This document shows, piece by piece, positions 33,329 through 42,969 of a DNA stretch of 64,000 bases (position 1 is its first letter; every line of letters starts with the position of its first letter). The stretch spans positions 43,605 to 107,604 of the forward strand of contig JANYDG010000077.1 of assembly GCA_025359885.1 (NCBI GenBank), written 5' to 3'. The notes under the pieces are model-generated. The model worked only from the letters and a program-made list of their open reading frames with translations, was not told the DNA's origin and ran no database searches. The translations under genes were made by a program, and so were the position numbers. The DNA comes from Acidobacteriota bacterium. Lineage in GTDB: Bacteria > Acidobacteriota > Terriglobia > Terriglobales > Acidobacteriaceae.

Positions 33329-34684
33329 TTAAACGACCTTCATCGCGACCGGATCCCAGTGAACTACCGCATCCTTTTCGTAGCTCAGATTTGAGAGCAA
33401 GGCTGCGCCAGCCGCGCGGAAGCCGAAGACGGCATCTTCGACGACAGGCCTGCGGCTCCGCACGGAGCTGAAGAAGTTGTTGAAGTGGTCATAGCTATCG
33501 CTGTATCCCGGCTCGGCGACGTACTTGTCATACTGCATTGGCGGCACGCCCAATGGGTGTTCGGGCGGATATTGCTGGCTGTACTTGCTCTCCAACTGTT
33601 GCTGCATCGCTTCGGTGTAGGTACCGACCGTCTGCCCCGGACCTTTGGGATGTGGCGATCGGCTTACGCTTACGGAGTTTCCGGCAATCTCCATGGTGCC
33701 TTCTGAACCGGTGAATACAAGGCCCTCGCTCTCTTCGCCGCCGTCTACGAAGTTCACGCGCAGGGAAAGGTTAAAGCCCTCTGCGTAATCGAAGATGCCC
33801 AGCATCACGTCGGGCGCATCGCGGCCATCTTTCCAGTAGCGCAACGCTCCGGAGGCGACGGCGCGGGTTGGACCCTTGGCGCCGGTGATGAAGTGAGTTC
33901 CGCTGAAGAGATGCACGAACAAGTCGCCGGCCACGCCCGAGCCGTAGGCCTTCCATTTGCGCCACTGGAAGAAGTGTTCGGGGTTGAATGGGATTTTCGG
34001 TGCGGTGCCGAGAAAGCGGGGCCAGTCGCAGGTCTCTTCCGAGGCGTCGAGCGGCACGGTGTAGTTCCAAGCGCCCATGGACGAATTGCGGTCCCAACGC
34101 GCGTTTACCAGATTGAGCTGCCCAATCGCACCTTCTGCCAGCAGTTGCTTTGCCTTGGCGTAGACCGTCGAGCTTACGCGCTGACTGCCTACCTGAATGA
34201 TGCGCCCGGTCGCCCGCGCCGCCTCAATCATCGCTGGGCCATCGGAGTAGAGATGGATCATGGGCTTTTCGCAGTAGACGTCTTTGCCGGCCTTCATGGC
34301 ATCGACAGAGGCCTGCTTGTGCCAGTGGTCTGGTGTGGCCACGATGACGGCGTCGATATCAGGGCGCGCAAGCAATTCTTCGTAGTGCCTGGTGGTGAAG
34401 ATGTCTTTGCCCCACATCTCTTTGCTGTGATCGAGTCGGCCCTGGTAGCAGTCGGCAACCGCGACGAGCTTCACTCCGGGAACCTGCACCGCGGTCCGCG
34501 TGTCGCCCTGGCCCTGAATTCCAGCACCAATGAGCGCGAGCTGGATGTTGTCGTTGGGCCCGATCCTGCGCGGTTCGTCTGCAGCGGGCCGGGCGAGCGC
34601 ATGGATCTTTGCTGCGCCGAGGGTACCGGCTGCGGTGGTGATTGCGGCTTTCTTAAGAAAATTGCGGCGATTGAGTGTTTTCAT
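33329..34684 (-). CDS. Tat-exported Gfo/Idh/MocA-family oxidoreductase
   Basis: 451 residues from the second of two nearby ATGs, placed better relative to AAGGATGG; the first is at 34696. The twin-arginine signal is RRNFLKKAAITTAAGTLGAA. The Rossmann domain begins IQLALIGAGIQGQGDTRTA, and CEKPM is the catalytic-lysine motif. A long C-terminal domain contains SGVAGDLFVHLFSGTHF. The Tat route means it is exported folded, with cofactor bound. It shares strand and likely transcript with the upstream MFS permease gene. Confidence 0.88.
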   Translation of the reverse strand: MKTLNRRNFLKKAAITTAAGTLGAAKIHALARPAADEPRRIGPNDNIQLALIGAGIQGQGDTRTAVQVPGVKLVAVADCYQGRLDHSKEMWGKDIFTTRHYEELLARPDIDAVIVATPDHWHKQASVDAMKAGKDVYCEKPMIHLYSDGPAMIEAARATGRIIQVGSQRVSSTVYAKAKQLLAEGAIGQLNLVNARWDRNSSMGAWNYTVPLDASEETCDWPRFLGTAPKIPFNPEHFFQWRKWKAYGSGVAGDLFVHLFSGTHFITGAKGPTRAVASGALRYWKDGRDAPDVMLGIFDYAEGFNLSLRVNFVDGGEESEGLVFTGSEGTMEIAGNSVSVSRSPHPKGPGQTVGTYTEAMQQQLESKYSQQYPPEHPLGVPPMQYDKYVAEPGYSDSYDHFNNFFSSVRSRRPVVEDAVFGFRAAGAALLSNLSYEKDAVVHWDPVAMKVV

Positions 34685-34768
34685 CGGGATTTCCATCCTT
34701 TTGCGGGCCGTCTTTCGACATGACTTACAAAGCGTATCTTTACCCTGCCAGTTGCTGCGGGGAACTAG

Positions 34769-36004
34769 TCAGGAGGTAAGTGCTGCCTCGCCCGGAACGG
34801 CAGGCTTGGAGCGGTCAGAAAATGTCACCAGAAAGAGGAGCAGAATGACTACGGACATCACCGCTGGAAATAGCCAGATGGCATGCCAATCGTGGAAATT
34901 GTCACCGTAACCGAAGCGCTTGACGGTGTTGCTCTCAACAACGGCACCGGAGAGCCATGAGCCGACGAACATGCCGGCGCCGTAGGTGAGAAAAGTCATG
35001 AGCCCCTGGGCTGCGGCGCGCAGTTCAGGCCTGGCTTTGCGGTCGATGTAGATTTGCCCGGTGACAAAGAAGAAGTCATAGCAGATGCCGTGCAGGAGGA
35101 TGCCGGCCCAGAGCATCCAGACTCGCGAGTCTGGATTGCCAAAGGCAAAGAGGACGTAGCGCAGCGCCCATGCGCTCATGCCTGCGACGAGCATGTATTT
35201 CACGCCCAGTCTGCGGAAAAACCAGGGAATGAGGAGCATGCACAGCAACTCTGAAACCTGCCCGCCGGCCATCTTGCTGGCGGCATTGTCTACGCCCAGT
35301 TGATTCAAAAAGAGGTTAGTGAAGGCGTAGTAGAACTGCAGCGGAATGCAGATGAGGAAGGACGCAATGGCAAAGATGGCCATGGAGCGGGTGCCGAGGA
35401 GCTTCACGGCTTCGAGGGGGAAGATTGATGCAACGGTGACCTTGGCCGCTTTCCCAAGTGGGGGCGTGTGGGGCAGGGTGAGGCAGTAGATGGCCATGAG
35501 CAGGGAAGCGGCGGCGGCGATCTGCATGGGCATTTTTGTTGACTCAATATGCAGGTTGCCGATCAGCAATCCTGCGACGATCCAGCCCAGGGTGCCGAGT
35601 ACGCGGATAGGTCCAAACTCGGTCTGCGGCTCCTTCATTTGCCGGAAGGCGAGGGAATTGGTGAGCGCCATGGTGGGCATGTAGCAGAGCGAGTAGAGCA
35701 GAATCACGACGTAAAACGGCACAAAGTTGGCTTGCAGCGATGCGAGAAAGAGCAGCAGCGCTCCCATACCGTGCATGACCGCCAGCAGCCCCTGTGTGGC
35801 AAAGAGGCGGTCAGCGATGAGGCCCACGAAGAACGGTGAAACCATGGCTCCAATGGTCGTGACGCCGGCGGCAAGGCCAAGCTGGGTGCCAGAAAAGTGC
35901 AGTGACTGCGAGAGCCAGGTGTTGAGGGTGACGTACCACGCACCCCACATGAAGTACTCCAGAAACATCATCAGGCCGAGACGGCCCCGCATCGCAAGAT
36001 TCAT
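34769..36004 (-). CDS. MFS permease, nucleoside:H+ symporter-like
   Basis: 411 residues with about 12 membrane helices. The start RGRLGLMMFLEYFMWGAWYVTLNTWL and FGPIRVLGTLGWIVAGL resemble the NupG/XapB nucleoside:proton symporter group, whose relatives also include sugar carriers. It lies upstream of, and on the same strand as, the Tat Gfo/Idh/MocA gene with an 84-bp gap. In this setting the substrate may be a sugar derivative rather than a nucleoside; that is inference. Confidence 0.82.
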   Translation of the reverse strand: MNLAMRGRLGLMMFLEYFMWGAWYVTLNTWLSQSLHFSGTQLGLAAGVTTIGAMVSPFFVGLIADRLFATQGLLAVMHGMGALLLFLASLQANFVPFYVVILLYSLCYMPTMALTNSLAFRQMKEPQTEFGPIRVLGTLGWIVAGLLIGNLHIESTKMPMQIAAAASLLMAIYCLTLPHTPPLGKAAKVTVASIFPLEAVKLLGTRSMAIFAIASFLICIPLQFYYAFTNLFLNQLGVDNAASKMAGGQVSELLCMLLIPWFFRRLGVKYMLVAGMSAWALRYVLFAFGNPDSRVWMLWAGILLHGICYDFFFVTGQIYIDRKARPELRAAAQGLMTFLTYGAGMFVGSWLSGAVVESNTVKRFGYGDNFHDWHAIWLFPAVMSVVILLLFLVTFSDRSKPAVPGEAALTS

Positions 36005-36166
36005 TCAGCCTCACCCAGCCCCATTGAATAGCTGCAAGCCAAGATATACCAGCAGACGTGGGTTGGGTAAGTGAAGTGGTGAGGCACAGGGCTCGCGGGA
36101 TTCGCCTTGCCTCCCGGGGGCGCATGCTGCAATGATGCAAGCCAATCAGAAGGCGAGGTTTTTTCC

Positions 36167-37144
36167 ATGGCGAAGCAGTGGATTGGAACAGCAATGGTGG
36201 CCACAGCAATGGTGGCCACGGCGGTGGTCGGGGCGCTGTTTATCCAGGTAAGTTATGGGCAGGCTCCGGCGTGGGCTCCTGCTCAGGGCCATCTCACCCT
36301 GGACCTGTGGCCCTTGACGCCGCCTGATGCGACGGCAATTCCAGGGCCTGAAGTGGACACCACCGGGCCGGGGAATGACAATCTGATTGCAGGCAAGCCG
36401 CTGATTCGGTTGGGTAACGTCTCGAAACCGACGTTGACGGTCTACGAGCCGAAGGGCACTGCCACTGGCGCGGCGGTCGTCGTGTTCCCTGGCGGCGGCT
36501 ATCGTATTCTGGCAATCGATCTCGAAGGCACCGAGGTATGTGACTGGCTCAACGGCGCGGGCATTACCTGCATTCTGGTGAAGTATCGTGTTCCAGGCGC
36601 GGATCAGAAGCTGGCCAGCACCGGCCCGTATCCCAGTTCGAAAGAGGCGCTGGATGATGCGCAGCGCGCGGTCGGTATGGTTCGCGCTCACGCAGCGGAA
36701 TGGAAGATTGACCCTGCGCGCGTGGGCGTGCTTGGGTTCTCTGCGGGAGCGCATCTCGCTGCGGCGCTGAGCACTCATTACGACAAGCGGCTCTATGCGC
36801 CAGTGGACGCTGCGGACCAGCTCAGTTGCCGCCCGGACTTTGCGGTCATCGTCTACCCTGGTTACCTCGCCGACGCTGAACAGGGTTTCCTCGACAAGCT
36901 CGATCTGCACCCCACGGCGCAGACCCCGCCGAGCTTCATTGTTCAGGCCGAGGACGACCCGGTGCACATTGAGAACTCGACTGCATGGTTTCTTGCGTTG
37001 AAGCGGGCCAAGGTGCCTGCGGAGCTGCACATTTATGCCGAGGGTGGGCATGGGTTCGGGCTTCGGCGGCAGGCGAAGTGGCCGGTCACGACCTGGCCGC
37101 AGAGTGTGGAGCTATGGCTGCACACGATTCACATGTTGCCGTGA
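36167..37144 (+). CDS. Exported alpha/beta-hydrolase, acetylxylan-esterase (BD-FAE) type
   Basis: 325 residues from the ATG after AAGGCGAGG; the track start is 20 codons too early. Signal peptide contains the duplicated TAMVATAMVAT. The hydrolase core shows the oxyanion motif FPGGGYR, nucleophile GFSAG, an aspartate in EDDPVHIEN and histidine in GGHGFGL. Proteins of this type deacetylate xylan or feruloylated oligosaccharides. It is divergent from the MFS gene and fits the sugar theme of the region. Confidence 0.85.
   Translation: MAKQWIGTAMVATAMVATAVVGALFIQVSYGQAPAWAPAQGHLTLDLWPLTPPDATAIPGPEVDTTGPGNDNLIAGKPLIRLGNVSKPTLTVYEPKGTATGAAVVVFPGGGYRILAIDLEGTEVCDWLNGAGITCILVKYRVPGADQKLASTGPYPSSKEALDDAQRAVGMVRAHAAEWKIDPARVGVLGFSAGAHLAAALSTHYDKRLYAPVDAADQLSCRPDFAVIVYPGYLADAEQGFLDKLDLHPTAQTPPSFIVQAEDDPVHIENSTAWFLALKRAKVPAELHIYAEGGHGFGLRRQAKWPVTTWPQSVELWLHTIHMLP
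36188..36217. repeat. Two perfect 15-bp tandem units inside the esterase signal peptide
   Basis: ACAGCAATGGTGGCC repeated twice in frame, lengthening the hydrophobic core of the signal peptide by five residues. Confidence 0.9.
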
Positions 37145-37214
37145 AGGTGCTGAGGGGAATTCGCGATATTTTACGCAGTCTGGATGAGAGCAGTCGCGCA
37201 CGTTCTTATCCCCT

Positions 37215-39563
37215 ATGAATGAAGCCCACGTCAGGCAACTGCTGAAGCAAAACAAGGTCTTCGCCGGCCTCGCCTCTGCGATCTGCGAGGAGCTACTGGT
37301 GCGCATGAGCGTGCGGGCGCTCTCGGCTGGGGATTTTCTGGTGCAGGAAGGTGACCCAGGCGACGCGCTCTTTCTGATTGTTTCGGGGAGCTTTCAGCTT
37401 TCACGCATTCAATCCGACGCTACTACGACGGAAACGGTTCTGCTTGGAACGGCGGGTGCTGGCGAGGTTTTTGGCGCGCTGGGCCTGCTGACCGGTCATC
37501 CCGCAATCCTCAGTATGCAGGCGCTTGAAGCGGGTACCGTGGCGGGGCTGTCGTCGGCCGACTTTGACGAGCTGTGCGCCGCGTTTCCCGAGGGTATGGC
37601 CAGCGCGCTGGCGGAGATGGCTGCGAGCGTGGATGCGTACCAGATTGCGTCGGCTCTGGAAGAAAGCCCCATCATGCGCGAACTGAGCGCGGAGGCGCGC
37701 AGCGCGATTGCCGGCTCGGCGGTTCGGGTGGATCTGCGGGCCGGACAGACGCTTTTTTGTGAGGGGGAGAGTGGCGATGCCATGTACCTGGTGCTCAGCG
37801 GGCGGGTGCGTTTGTTGCGGGCACAGCTGGGCGACGGCGACGCGGCTGAGCCAGGGTCGCGGGTGCTGGCAGAGCTGGGAAAAGGAGATCTGCTCGGAGA
37901 ACTCTCGCTGCTCAGCGGCGAACCGCGTTCCTCGACCGCAATCGCTGCTCGCGACTCGCACCTTGCGCGCCTGAGCCGCGAGGACTTTGATCGCGTCGCT
38001 GCACTGTATCCGAGCGAGATGCTGCGGATTTTTGCGCGCCAGTTTGCTGGAAGGCTGCGCAAGCAGGATAGCCGCCACGGTGGCGCGGGGAAGCAGGCGC
38101 GTCCGCCTGTTGCGATTGCCGTTTTGCCGCTCACTTCGGCAGAGCAGGGCGGCGAGGCACATGAATTTGCGGCGGAGCTGGTGCGGCAGCTCTCAGCGTT
38201 TGGCCCGACGCTGCACCTTACGAGCGCCATCATTGAGCGGGTTTTTCGCCAAAACCGCGCCGGAGAATCGAAGCAATCGGGTTGGCAGAGTCGAGCGATG
38301 CAGCGAAACGAGGTGGCGGAAAGGCGGATGGTTGCGTGGCTTGAAGACCTGGAAACGCTTTATCGCCACATCGTCTACGACGCAGACTATCGGTCAGGTG
38401 CCGAGCTTTCCGCGTGGACCCAGCGCTGTTTGCGTCAGGCCGACGTGCTGCTGGTTGTCGCGGGGGATTCGGCGAAACCGGCTTACAGCGAAAACACGAT
38501 GCTGCGGCTTACGAGCAGGGCCTTGCCTACGGTCAAAACTACGCTTGTCCTGCTGCACGAGGCCGGACCGGGCCGAATCTCGCATACCCGTGCCTGGAAG
38601 CAGACTCTGGGCATCGAGGCACACGAACATATTCGCTGCCTGGCTGACCGTGGGCTGCATGCGGGGGACGTTGCGCGGCTTGCGCGTTCACTGAATCATC
38701 AGTCTGTAGGAATCGTCCTCGGGGGAGGATTTGCTCTTGGCCTTGCCCACATCGGGGTGATCGATGCGATGCGCGAGCTTGAGATTCCTATTGATTTTGT
38801 GGGTGGCACGAGCATGGGAGCCATCATCGCGGCGGCGACGGCGCAGGAGTTCACCCACGCCCAGATGATTGAGGTAATGGACAGGGGCTGCGTCAAGGCT
38901 CTCAAGGGCGATTTCACGCTGCCGCTGCTGAGCTTGCTGACGGGCAGGAAAGTCGGCATCGAGCTGGGAAATTACCTGGAGGGCGTTGACATTGAGGATC
39001 TATGGCTGCCCTACTTTGCGATCTCAGCCAGCCTGGTCAAGGCGCGGATGGTCGTGCACCGTGAAGGCAGCGCGCTGAACAGCGTGCTCGCCAGTTGCCG
39101 GGCGCCGGGGATGTTTCCGCCCCTGGGCTGGGACGGGGATGTTTTCGTGGATGGCGGGCTGGTCAACAACATCCCCGCCGACGTGATGCGCGGCTGCATC
39201 GGAGCGGGAACGGTGATTGCGGCAGACGTTTCGCCGGAGGCTGAGTTTACGGCGGGCGCAGAGTTTGGCGCGGAAGTCTCGGGCTGGCAGATTGCGCGGC
39301 GCAATTTTTCGCCTTTCCGGCGACGCCACAGAATGGGGACCCTGGGCGATGTGCTGATGCGCCTGATTCGACTGGGCGGTGTCGGGCATAACCAGCATAT
39401 TCGGGCGAGTGCCGATCTCTACATGGCAATTCCGCTGCAGCAGTTTTCCATTCGCGACTTTCAAAAGGGCGAAGAACTGGCCGCTATTGGCTACCAATGC
39501 GCCAAGCAGCAATTGCAGGCCTGGATCGTTCGAAACGGCCAGCCCTGGCGCGGCAACGGATAG
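37215..39563 (+). CDS. Patatin-like phospholipase with two cyclic-nucleotide-binding domains
   Basis: 782 residues. Two cNMP-binding domains (about 15-135 and 155-285; the second has GELSLLSGEPRSSTAIA with the phosphate-binding arginine), a linker domain (about 290-490), then a patatin domain with oxyanion loop LGGGFALGLAH, nucleophile Ser533 in GGTSMG and Asp646 in VDGGLVNNIP. This is the architecture of neuropathy-target-esterase-type lysophospholipases. Activity may be gated by cAMP, cGMP or another ligand. No membrane helix is seen. It ends 31 bp from the convergent glycine-zipper gene. Confidence 0.92.
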   Translation: MNEAHVRQLLKQNKVFAGLASAICEELLVRMSVRALSAGDFLVQEGDPGDALFLIVSGSFQLSRIQSDATTTETVLLGTAGAGEVFGALGLLTGHPAILSMQALEAGTVAGLSSADFDELCAAFPEGMASALAEMAASVDAYQIASALEESPIMRELSAEARSAIAGSAVRVDLRAGQTLFCEGESGDAMYLVLSGRVRLLRAQLGDGDAAEPGSRVLAELGKGDLLGELSLLSGEPRSSTAIAARDSHLARLSREDFDRVAALYPSEMLRIFARQFAGRLRKQDSRHGGAGKQARPPVAIAVLPLTSAEQGGEAHEFAAELVRQLSAFGPTLHLTSAIIERVFRQNRAGESKQSGWQSRAMQRNEVAERRMVAWLEDLETLYRHIVYDADYRSGAELSAWTQRCLRQADVLLVVAGDSAKPAYSENTMLRLTSRALPTVKTTLVLLHEAGPGRISHTRAWKQTLGIEAHEHIRCLADRGLHAGDVARLARSLNHQSVGIVLGGGFALGLAHIGVIDAMRELEIPIDFVGGTSMGAIIAAATAQEFTHAQMIEVMDRGCVKALKGDFTLPLLSLLTGRKVGIELGNYLEGVDIEDLWLPYFAISASLVKARMVVHREGSALNSVLASCRAPGMFPPLGWDGDVFVDGGLVNNIPADVMRGCIGAGTVIAADVSPEAEFTAGAEFGAEVSGWQIARRNFSPFRRRHRMGTLGDVLMRLIRLGGVGHNQHIRASADLYMAIPLQQFSIRDFQKGEELAAIGYQCAKQQLQAWIVRNGQPWRGNG

Positions 39564-39594
39564 CGTTACCGCGCCAATTCTGGGTGGCTCCAGT

Positions 39595-40515
39595 TTACGG
39601 CTGAATGACCAGATCGTCGGCGAGCTTGAAGTGCACGATGGATTCGGCTGGAATGACGAGGTCGCCATTGCCGGTGAGCCCGGCAACCGCTGTTCCAGCG
39701 CCTGCGCCTGCAGCGCCGCCAATGGCGACGCCCATGCCGCCCGACGCCACGCCGCCGATGAGCATTCCCAGCCCTGTGGCCCCGCCGATAAAGGCTGCCG
39801 ACCTGCGCCCCTTGCCCTTTTTGCGCTCGCGCATGTCGGCCGTTTCCAGCGGCAGCTCGCGGCCATCAAGGGTGAGGGTGGTGAGTCGCAGCTCGAGATT
39901 TGCCGCGCCCTTGAAGTGGCCGCGCCGATGAGCGAGATCGACCACGCCGCCGACGCGCGCACCCTTGGGAATGATCGTGTTTCCGTTGCCGTCCAGCACC
40001 GGCTCAACAATCTCTCCGGTGAACCGGTCACCGGCTCGATTGCCTTTGGCGCTGATGCGCTGATCGATACGGATCGTCAGCGGCGTTCCCGCCGCTACAT
40101 GCACATCGGGCGCAGGTGGTGGAAGCGTTTGAGCTACCGGCCCACTGGTGACACTGCCTGGCAGAGGAGCTGGCGCAACGGCAGCCTGTCCTGGCTGGGT
40201 CTGCCCGGCTCCGGCAGGCTGTCCGCCAGCGGCGGTCTGCGCATCGGTTCCGGCGGCCACCTTTGGCGTAACCGTGGTGGTCACCACCTGCCCGCTCTGA
40301 CCCGGCACAGGCGGCTGCACGACGGTCGTCGTGGTGTTCCCATTGCTGTCAGTCGCCACGACCTGCTGCGCCTGTCCGGTGGTTGCCGCCGTCTGCTTTG
40401 CCTGCTCAATGGCAGCATCCTGCTTTGACTTGCAGCCGCCCATTGCGGTGGTCAATAGAATCGCCAGCAGAATTGCACTCATCCCACTCAAAAAACGCAT
40501 CGTGACCGATTTCAT
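39595..40515 (-). CDS. Glycine-zipper lipoprotein
   Basis: 306 residues from the ATG after AGAGGATGAAGG. Lipoprotein signal with AMGGC (Cys28), a threonine/glutamine/proline-rich linker (about 35-150), a small beta domain (GTPLTIRIDQRISAKGNRAGDRFTGEI), and a C-terminal glycine zipper (GGATGLGMLIGGVASGGMGVAIGGAAGAGAG). Glycine zippers insert in or line membranes. Role unknown; envelope stability is a guess. The many long plus-strand ORFs over this gene are shadows. Confidence 0.78.
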   Translation of the reverse strand: MKSVTMRFLSGMSAILLAILLTTAMGGCKSKQDAAIEQAKQTAATTGQAQQVVATDSNGNTTTTVVQPPVPGQSGQVVTTTVTPKVAAGTDAQTAAGGQPAGAGQTQPGQAAVAPAPLPGSVTSGPVAQTLPPPAPDVHVAAGTPLTIRIDQRISAKGNRAGDRFTGEIVEPVLDGNGNTIIPKGARVGGVVDLAHRRGHFKGAANLELRLTTLTLDGRELPLETADMRERKKGKGRRSAAFIGGATGLGMLIGGVASGGMGVAIGGAAGAGAGTAVAGLTGNGDLVIPAESIVHFKLADDLVIQP

Positions 40516-40730
40516 CCTTCATCCTCTTTTCGAACACATCAAAATCGCGGCGCGAACCCAAATCCAGACTCGTCCGATAGCATTTTCGCTGACTTGCTGC
40601 AAAAAGTCTGTATCCAATCGCTCTTGCTGAACGACGGGCGATAGCGACTTGTCAGCTTTCCTGTGTCTCAACGCATCCTTCATCCTGTACGATGAGCCGT
40701 TGCAGAAAACCTTTTCGAGGAACACCACGT

Positions 40731-42911
40731 ATGTTGATTTCTTCACTCCGCCTGCCTGCTATCGCTGCGCTTTTTGCCTTTGTTACCCTTGCCGCAAGCG
40801 CGCAGTCCCCCGCCGCTCCCGATGCCATGCCTACGGTGCTCTACGGGGCTGCCTACTACAACGAGTACATGCCTGCCGAGGCTGACGGACAGCCCGCCCT
40901 GCGGGCAGCGCGGCTTGAAAAAGACGTTGCAATGATGAAGGCTGCTGGCATCAGCGTGGTTCGGATGGGCGAATCGACGTGGAGCCTGTGGGAGCCGGAA
41001 GACAACCACTTTGAATACGCGTGGATGGACCATGTGGTCGAAGCGATGGGCAAGGCCGGCATCAAGGTTGTGATGGGCACGCCGACCTACTCGGTACCGA
41101 CGTGGATGGCGCACGCCCACCCGGAAATTCTGGTTGTGCCTCAGGGGGGCAAAGAAAATGTCAGCTACGGTATGCGCCAGAACATGGATACGGACAACCC
41201 TGTTTACCGTTTCTACGCGCAGCGGCTTATCGCCAACATGGTGGGCCACTACAAGGACAATGCTACCGTGATTGGCTGGCAGATTGATAACGAGACGGGG
41301 TCCTACGGGGCATTCAATCCCGATGTCTTTGCCGGGTTTGTGCAGCATCTCAAGAAGAAATTTGTGACCACCGATGCGCTGAATAAAGCCTGGTTCCTCA
41401 ACTACTGGGGGCAGGACGTGAACGGCTGGGAGAATATGCCGACGCCGGACCGGGCTACCAGCACCAGCTACAAGCTGGAATGGTCGCGGTGGCAGCAGAT
41501 GCGGGTGACCGACTTCCTCAGCTGGCAAGCCGGACTGGTGCGCGCCAACCGTGGGCCAAACCAGTTTGTAACGCAGGATTACGGCTCGATGATGAAGATG
41601 GACGTGAACGAACCGGCGGTTGCACAGGCTCTCGACATTGTCGCGAATAACGTTTATCACGGCACCCAGGACCACCTGGACGGCGCATTCCAGTCTGAGC
41701 AGTCTGATTTTGCCCGCTCGCTCAAGCACACCAATTTTCTGATCACTGAGACCAATGCGCAGACGCTTGGCTGGGATTCTGCGGGCCAGTTTCCGCCTTA
41801 TGACGGGCAGATCCGGCTGGATGTTTACACCTATCTGTCGAGCGGCGCGAACATGGTCGAGTACTGGCACTGGCACTCGATCCATGCCGGGCAGGAGACC
41901 TACTGGAAGGGGGTGCTGAGCCACGATTTGGAACCGAACCGAGCCTATGCAGAGGTTTCAAAGACAGCGCATGAACTGCAGAGGATTGGCCCGAAGTTAG
42001 TAGACTTGAAAATCAAAAATCAGGTCGCCATCCTCTACAGTGTGGATGCTGCAAACGGGATTCGCATCATGCCGTACGAGCAGCATGCTCCGGGCTGGAC
42101 GCCGGGCCGCAGCGACAACAGCTATGGGGATCAGGTGTTGCAGCTTCACCGCGCACTGTATGAGGCCAATGTTGGCGTGGACTTTGTCTTTGCCAGCTCG
42201 GCAGATCTGGCGAAGGAACTGGCGCAGTACAAGCTGGTATTGGTGCCCTCGCTGTACATTGCGACAGACGAGCAATTGCGGGCGATTTCGGAATATGTGA
42301 AGGGCGGTGGCCATGTGCTGATGAACTTCAAATCAGGCTTTGCCAACGAAAACTCTGCTGTGCGCTGGCAGCGCGCGCCGGGGCCGCTGCGCGAAGCGGC
42401 TGGATTGAGCTATCAGGAGTTTTCAAACCTTGAGAAGCCTCTGGGGCTCAAGGGTGACCCCTACCACGTTGGTCCTGAAAACAAGGTCAGCGCGTGGGCC
42501 GAGTTCCTGCTGCCGGAGCATGCCGAGACAGTTGCCAGCTATGACCACCCTTTCTTTGGGCAGTGGCCTGCAATCACGCGCAATCATTTTGGCTCGGGCG
42601 AGCTGGAGTATGTGGGCACGCAGCTCTCCCCGGAGCTGGAAGCGCAGGTGGTGAGGGAGGCGCTGAAGGGGGCTGGACTTACGGGTCCGGATCAGCAGCT
42701 ACCTGCGACAGTTCGCGTGAAGCATGGGACGAATCGGGAGGGGAAGAAGCTGCACTACTACCTGAACTATTCGAGCAACCTGGCGACGTTTACCTACACT
42801 TACGGGCCTGGCCAGGATTTGCTGGGGGCCAGTGGGACGAACGGAATTCAGACTAGCCAGTCTATAACCCTGAAGCCGTGGGATCTGGTGATTGTGGAAG
42901 AGGGCAAGTAG
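40731..42911 (+). CDS. Secreted GH42 beta-galactosidase
   Basis: 726 residues from the ATG behind GAGGAACACC; the track start is 13 codons early. Signal peptide (to about 24). The catalytic barrel begins YGAAYYNEY and shows acid/base Glu188 in WQIDNETGSYG and the nucleophile Glu340 in ITETNAQTLGW. A trimerisation-type domain (about 400-620) and a C-terminal beta domain follow. GH42 enzymes release galactose from beta-galactosides of plant cell walls. Export means it acts in the periplasm or outside. It fits the surrounding sugar genes. Confidence 0.93.
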   Translation: MLISSLRLPAIAALFAFVTLAASAQSPAAPDAMPTVLYGAAYYNEYMPAEADGQPALRAARLEKDVAMMKAAGISVVRMGESTWSLWEPEDNHFEYAWMDHVVEAMGKAGIKVVMGTPTYSVPTWMAHAHPEILVVPQGGKENVSYGMRQNMDTDNPVYRFYAQRLIANMVGHYKDNATVIGWQIDNETGSYGAFNPDVFAGFVQHLKKKFVTTDALNKAWFLNYWGQDVNGWENMPTPDRATSTSYKLEWSRWQQMRVTDFLSWQAGLVRANRGPNQFVTQDYGSMMKMDVNEPAVAQALDIVANNVYHGTQDHLDGAFQSEQSDFARSLKHTNFLITETNAQTLGWDSAGQFPPYDGQIRLDVYTYLSSGANMVEYWHWHSIHAGQETYWKGVLSHDLEPNRAYAEVSKTAHELQRIGPKLVDLKIKNQVAILYSVDAANGIRIMPYEQHAPGWTPGRSDNSYGDQVLQLHRALYEANVGVDFVFASSADLAKELAQYKLVLVPSLYIATDEQLRAISEYVKGGGHVLMNFKSGFANENSAVRWQRAPGPLREAAGLSYQEFSNLEKPLGLKGDPYHVGPENKVSAWAEFLLPEHAETVASYDHPFFGQWPAITRNHFGSGELEYVGTQLSPELEAQVVREALKGAGLTGPDQQLPATVRVKHGTNREGKKLHYYLNYSSNLATFTYTYGPGQDLLGASGTNGIQTSQSITLKPWDLVIVEEGK

Positions 42912-42931
42912 TCGGCTCGAAACCTCAGATC

Positions 42932-42964
42932 ATTTGGGTGGGAGGAAGCAACGCCCACCCAAAA
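42932..42964. terminator. Bidirectional terminator between GH42 and TIM-barrel genes
   Basis: TTTGGGTGGG / CCCACCCAAA stem with a short loop, flanked by A/T runs on both sides, between two convergent genes. Confidence 0.8.
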
Positions 42965-42969
42965 CTGAA

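Noticed and set aside
33893-34723. 276-residue plus ORF opposite the Tat Gfo/Idh/MocA gene
   Set aside because: Complement of a clear oxidoreductase with a Tat signal and EKP motif. No start signal.
39379-40428. 349-residue plus-strand ORF opposite the glycine-zipper lipoprotein
   Set aside because: The minus-strand gene has a signal, a lipobox and a glycine zipper. The plus frame is a low-complexity mirror and starts inside the patatin gene.
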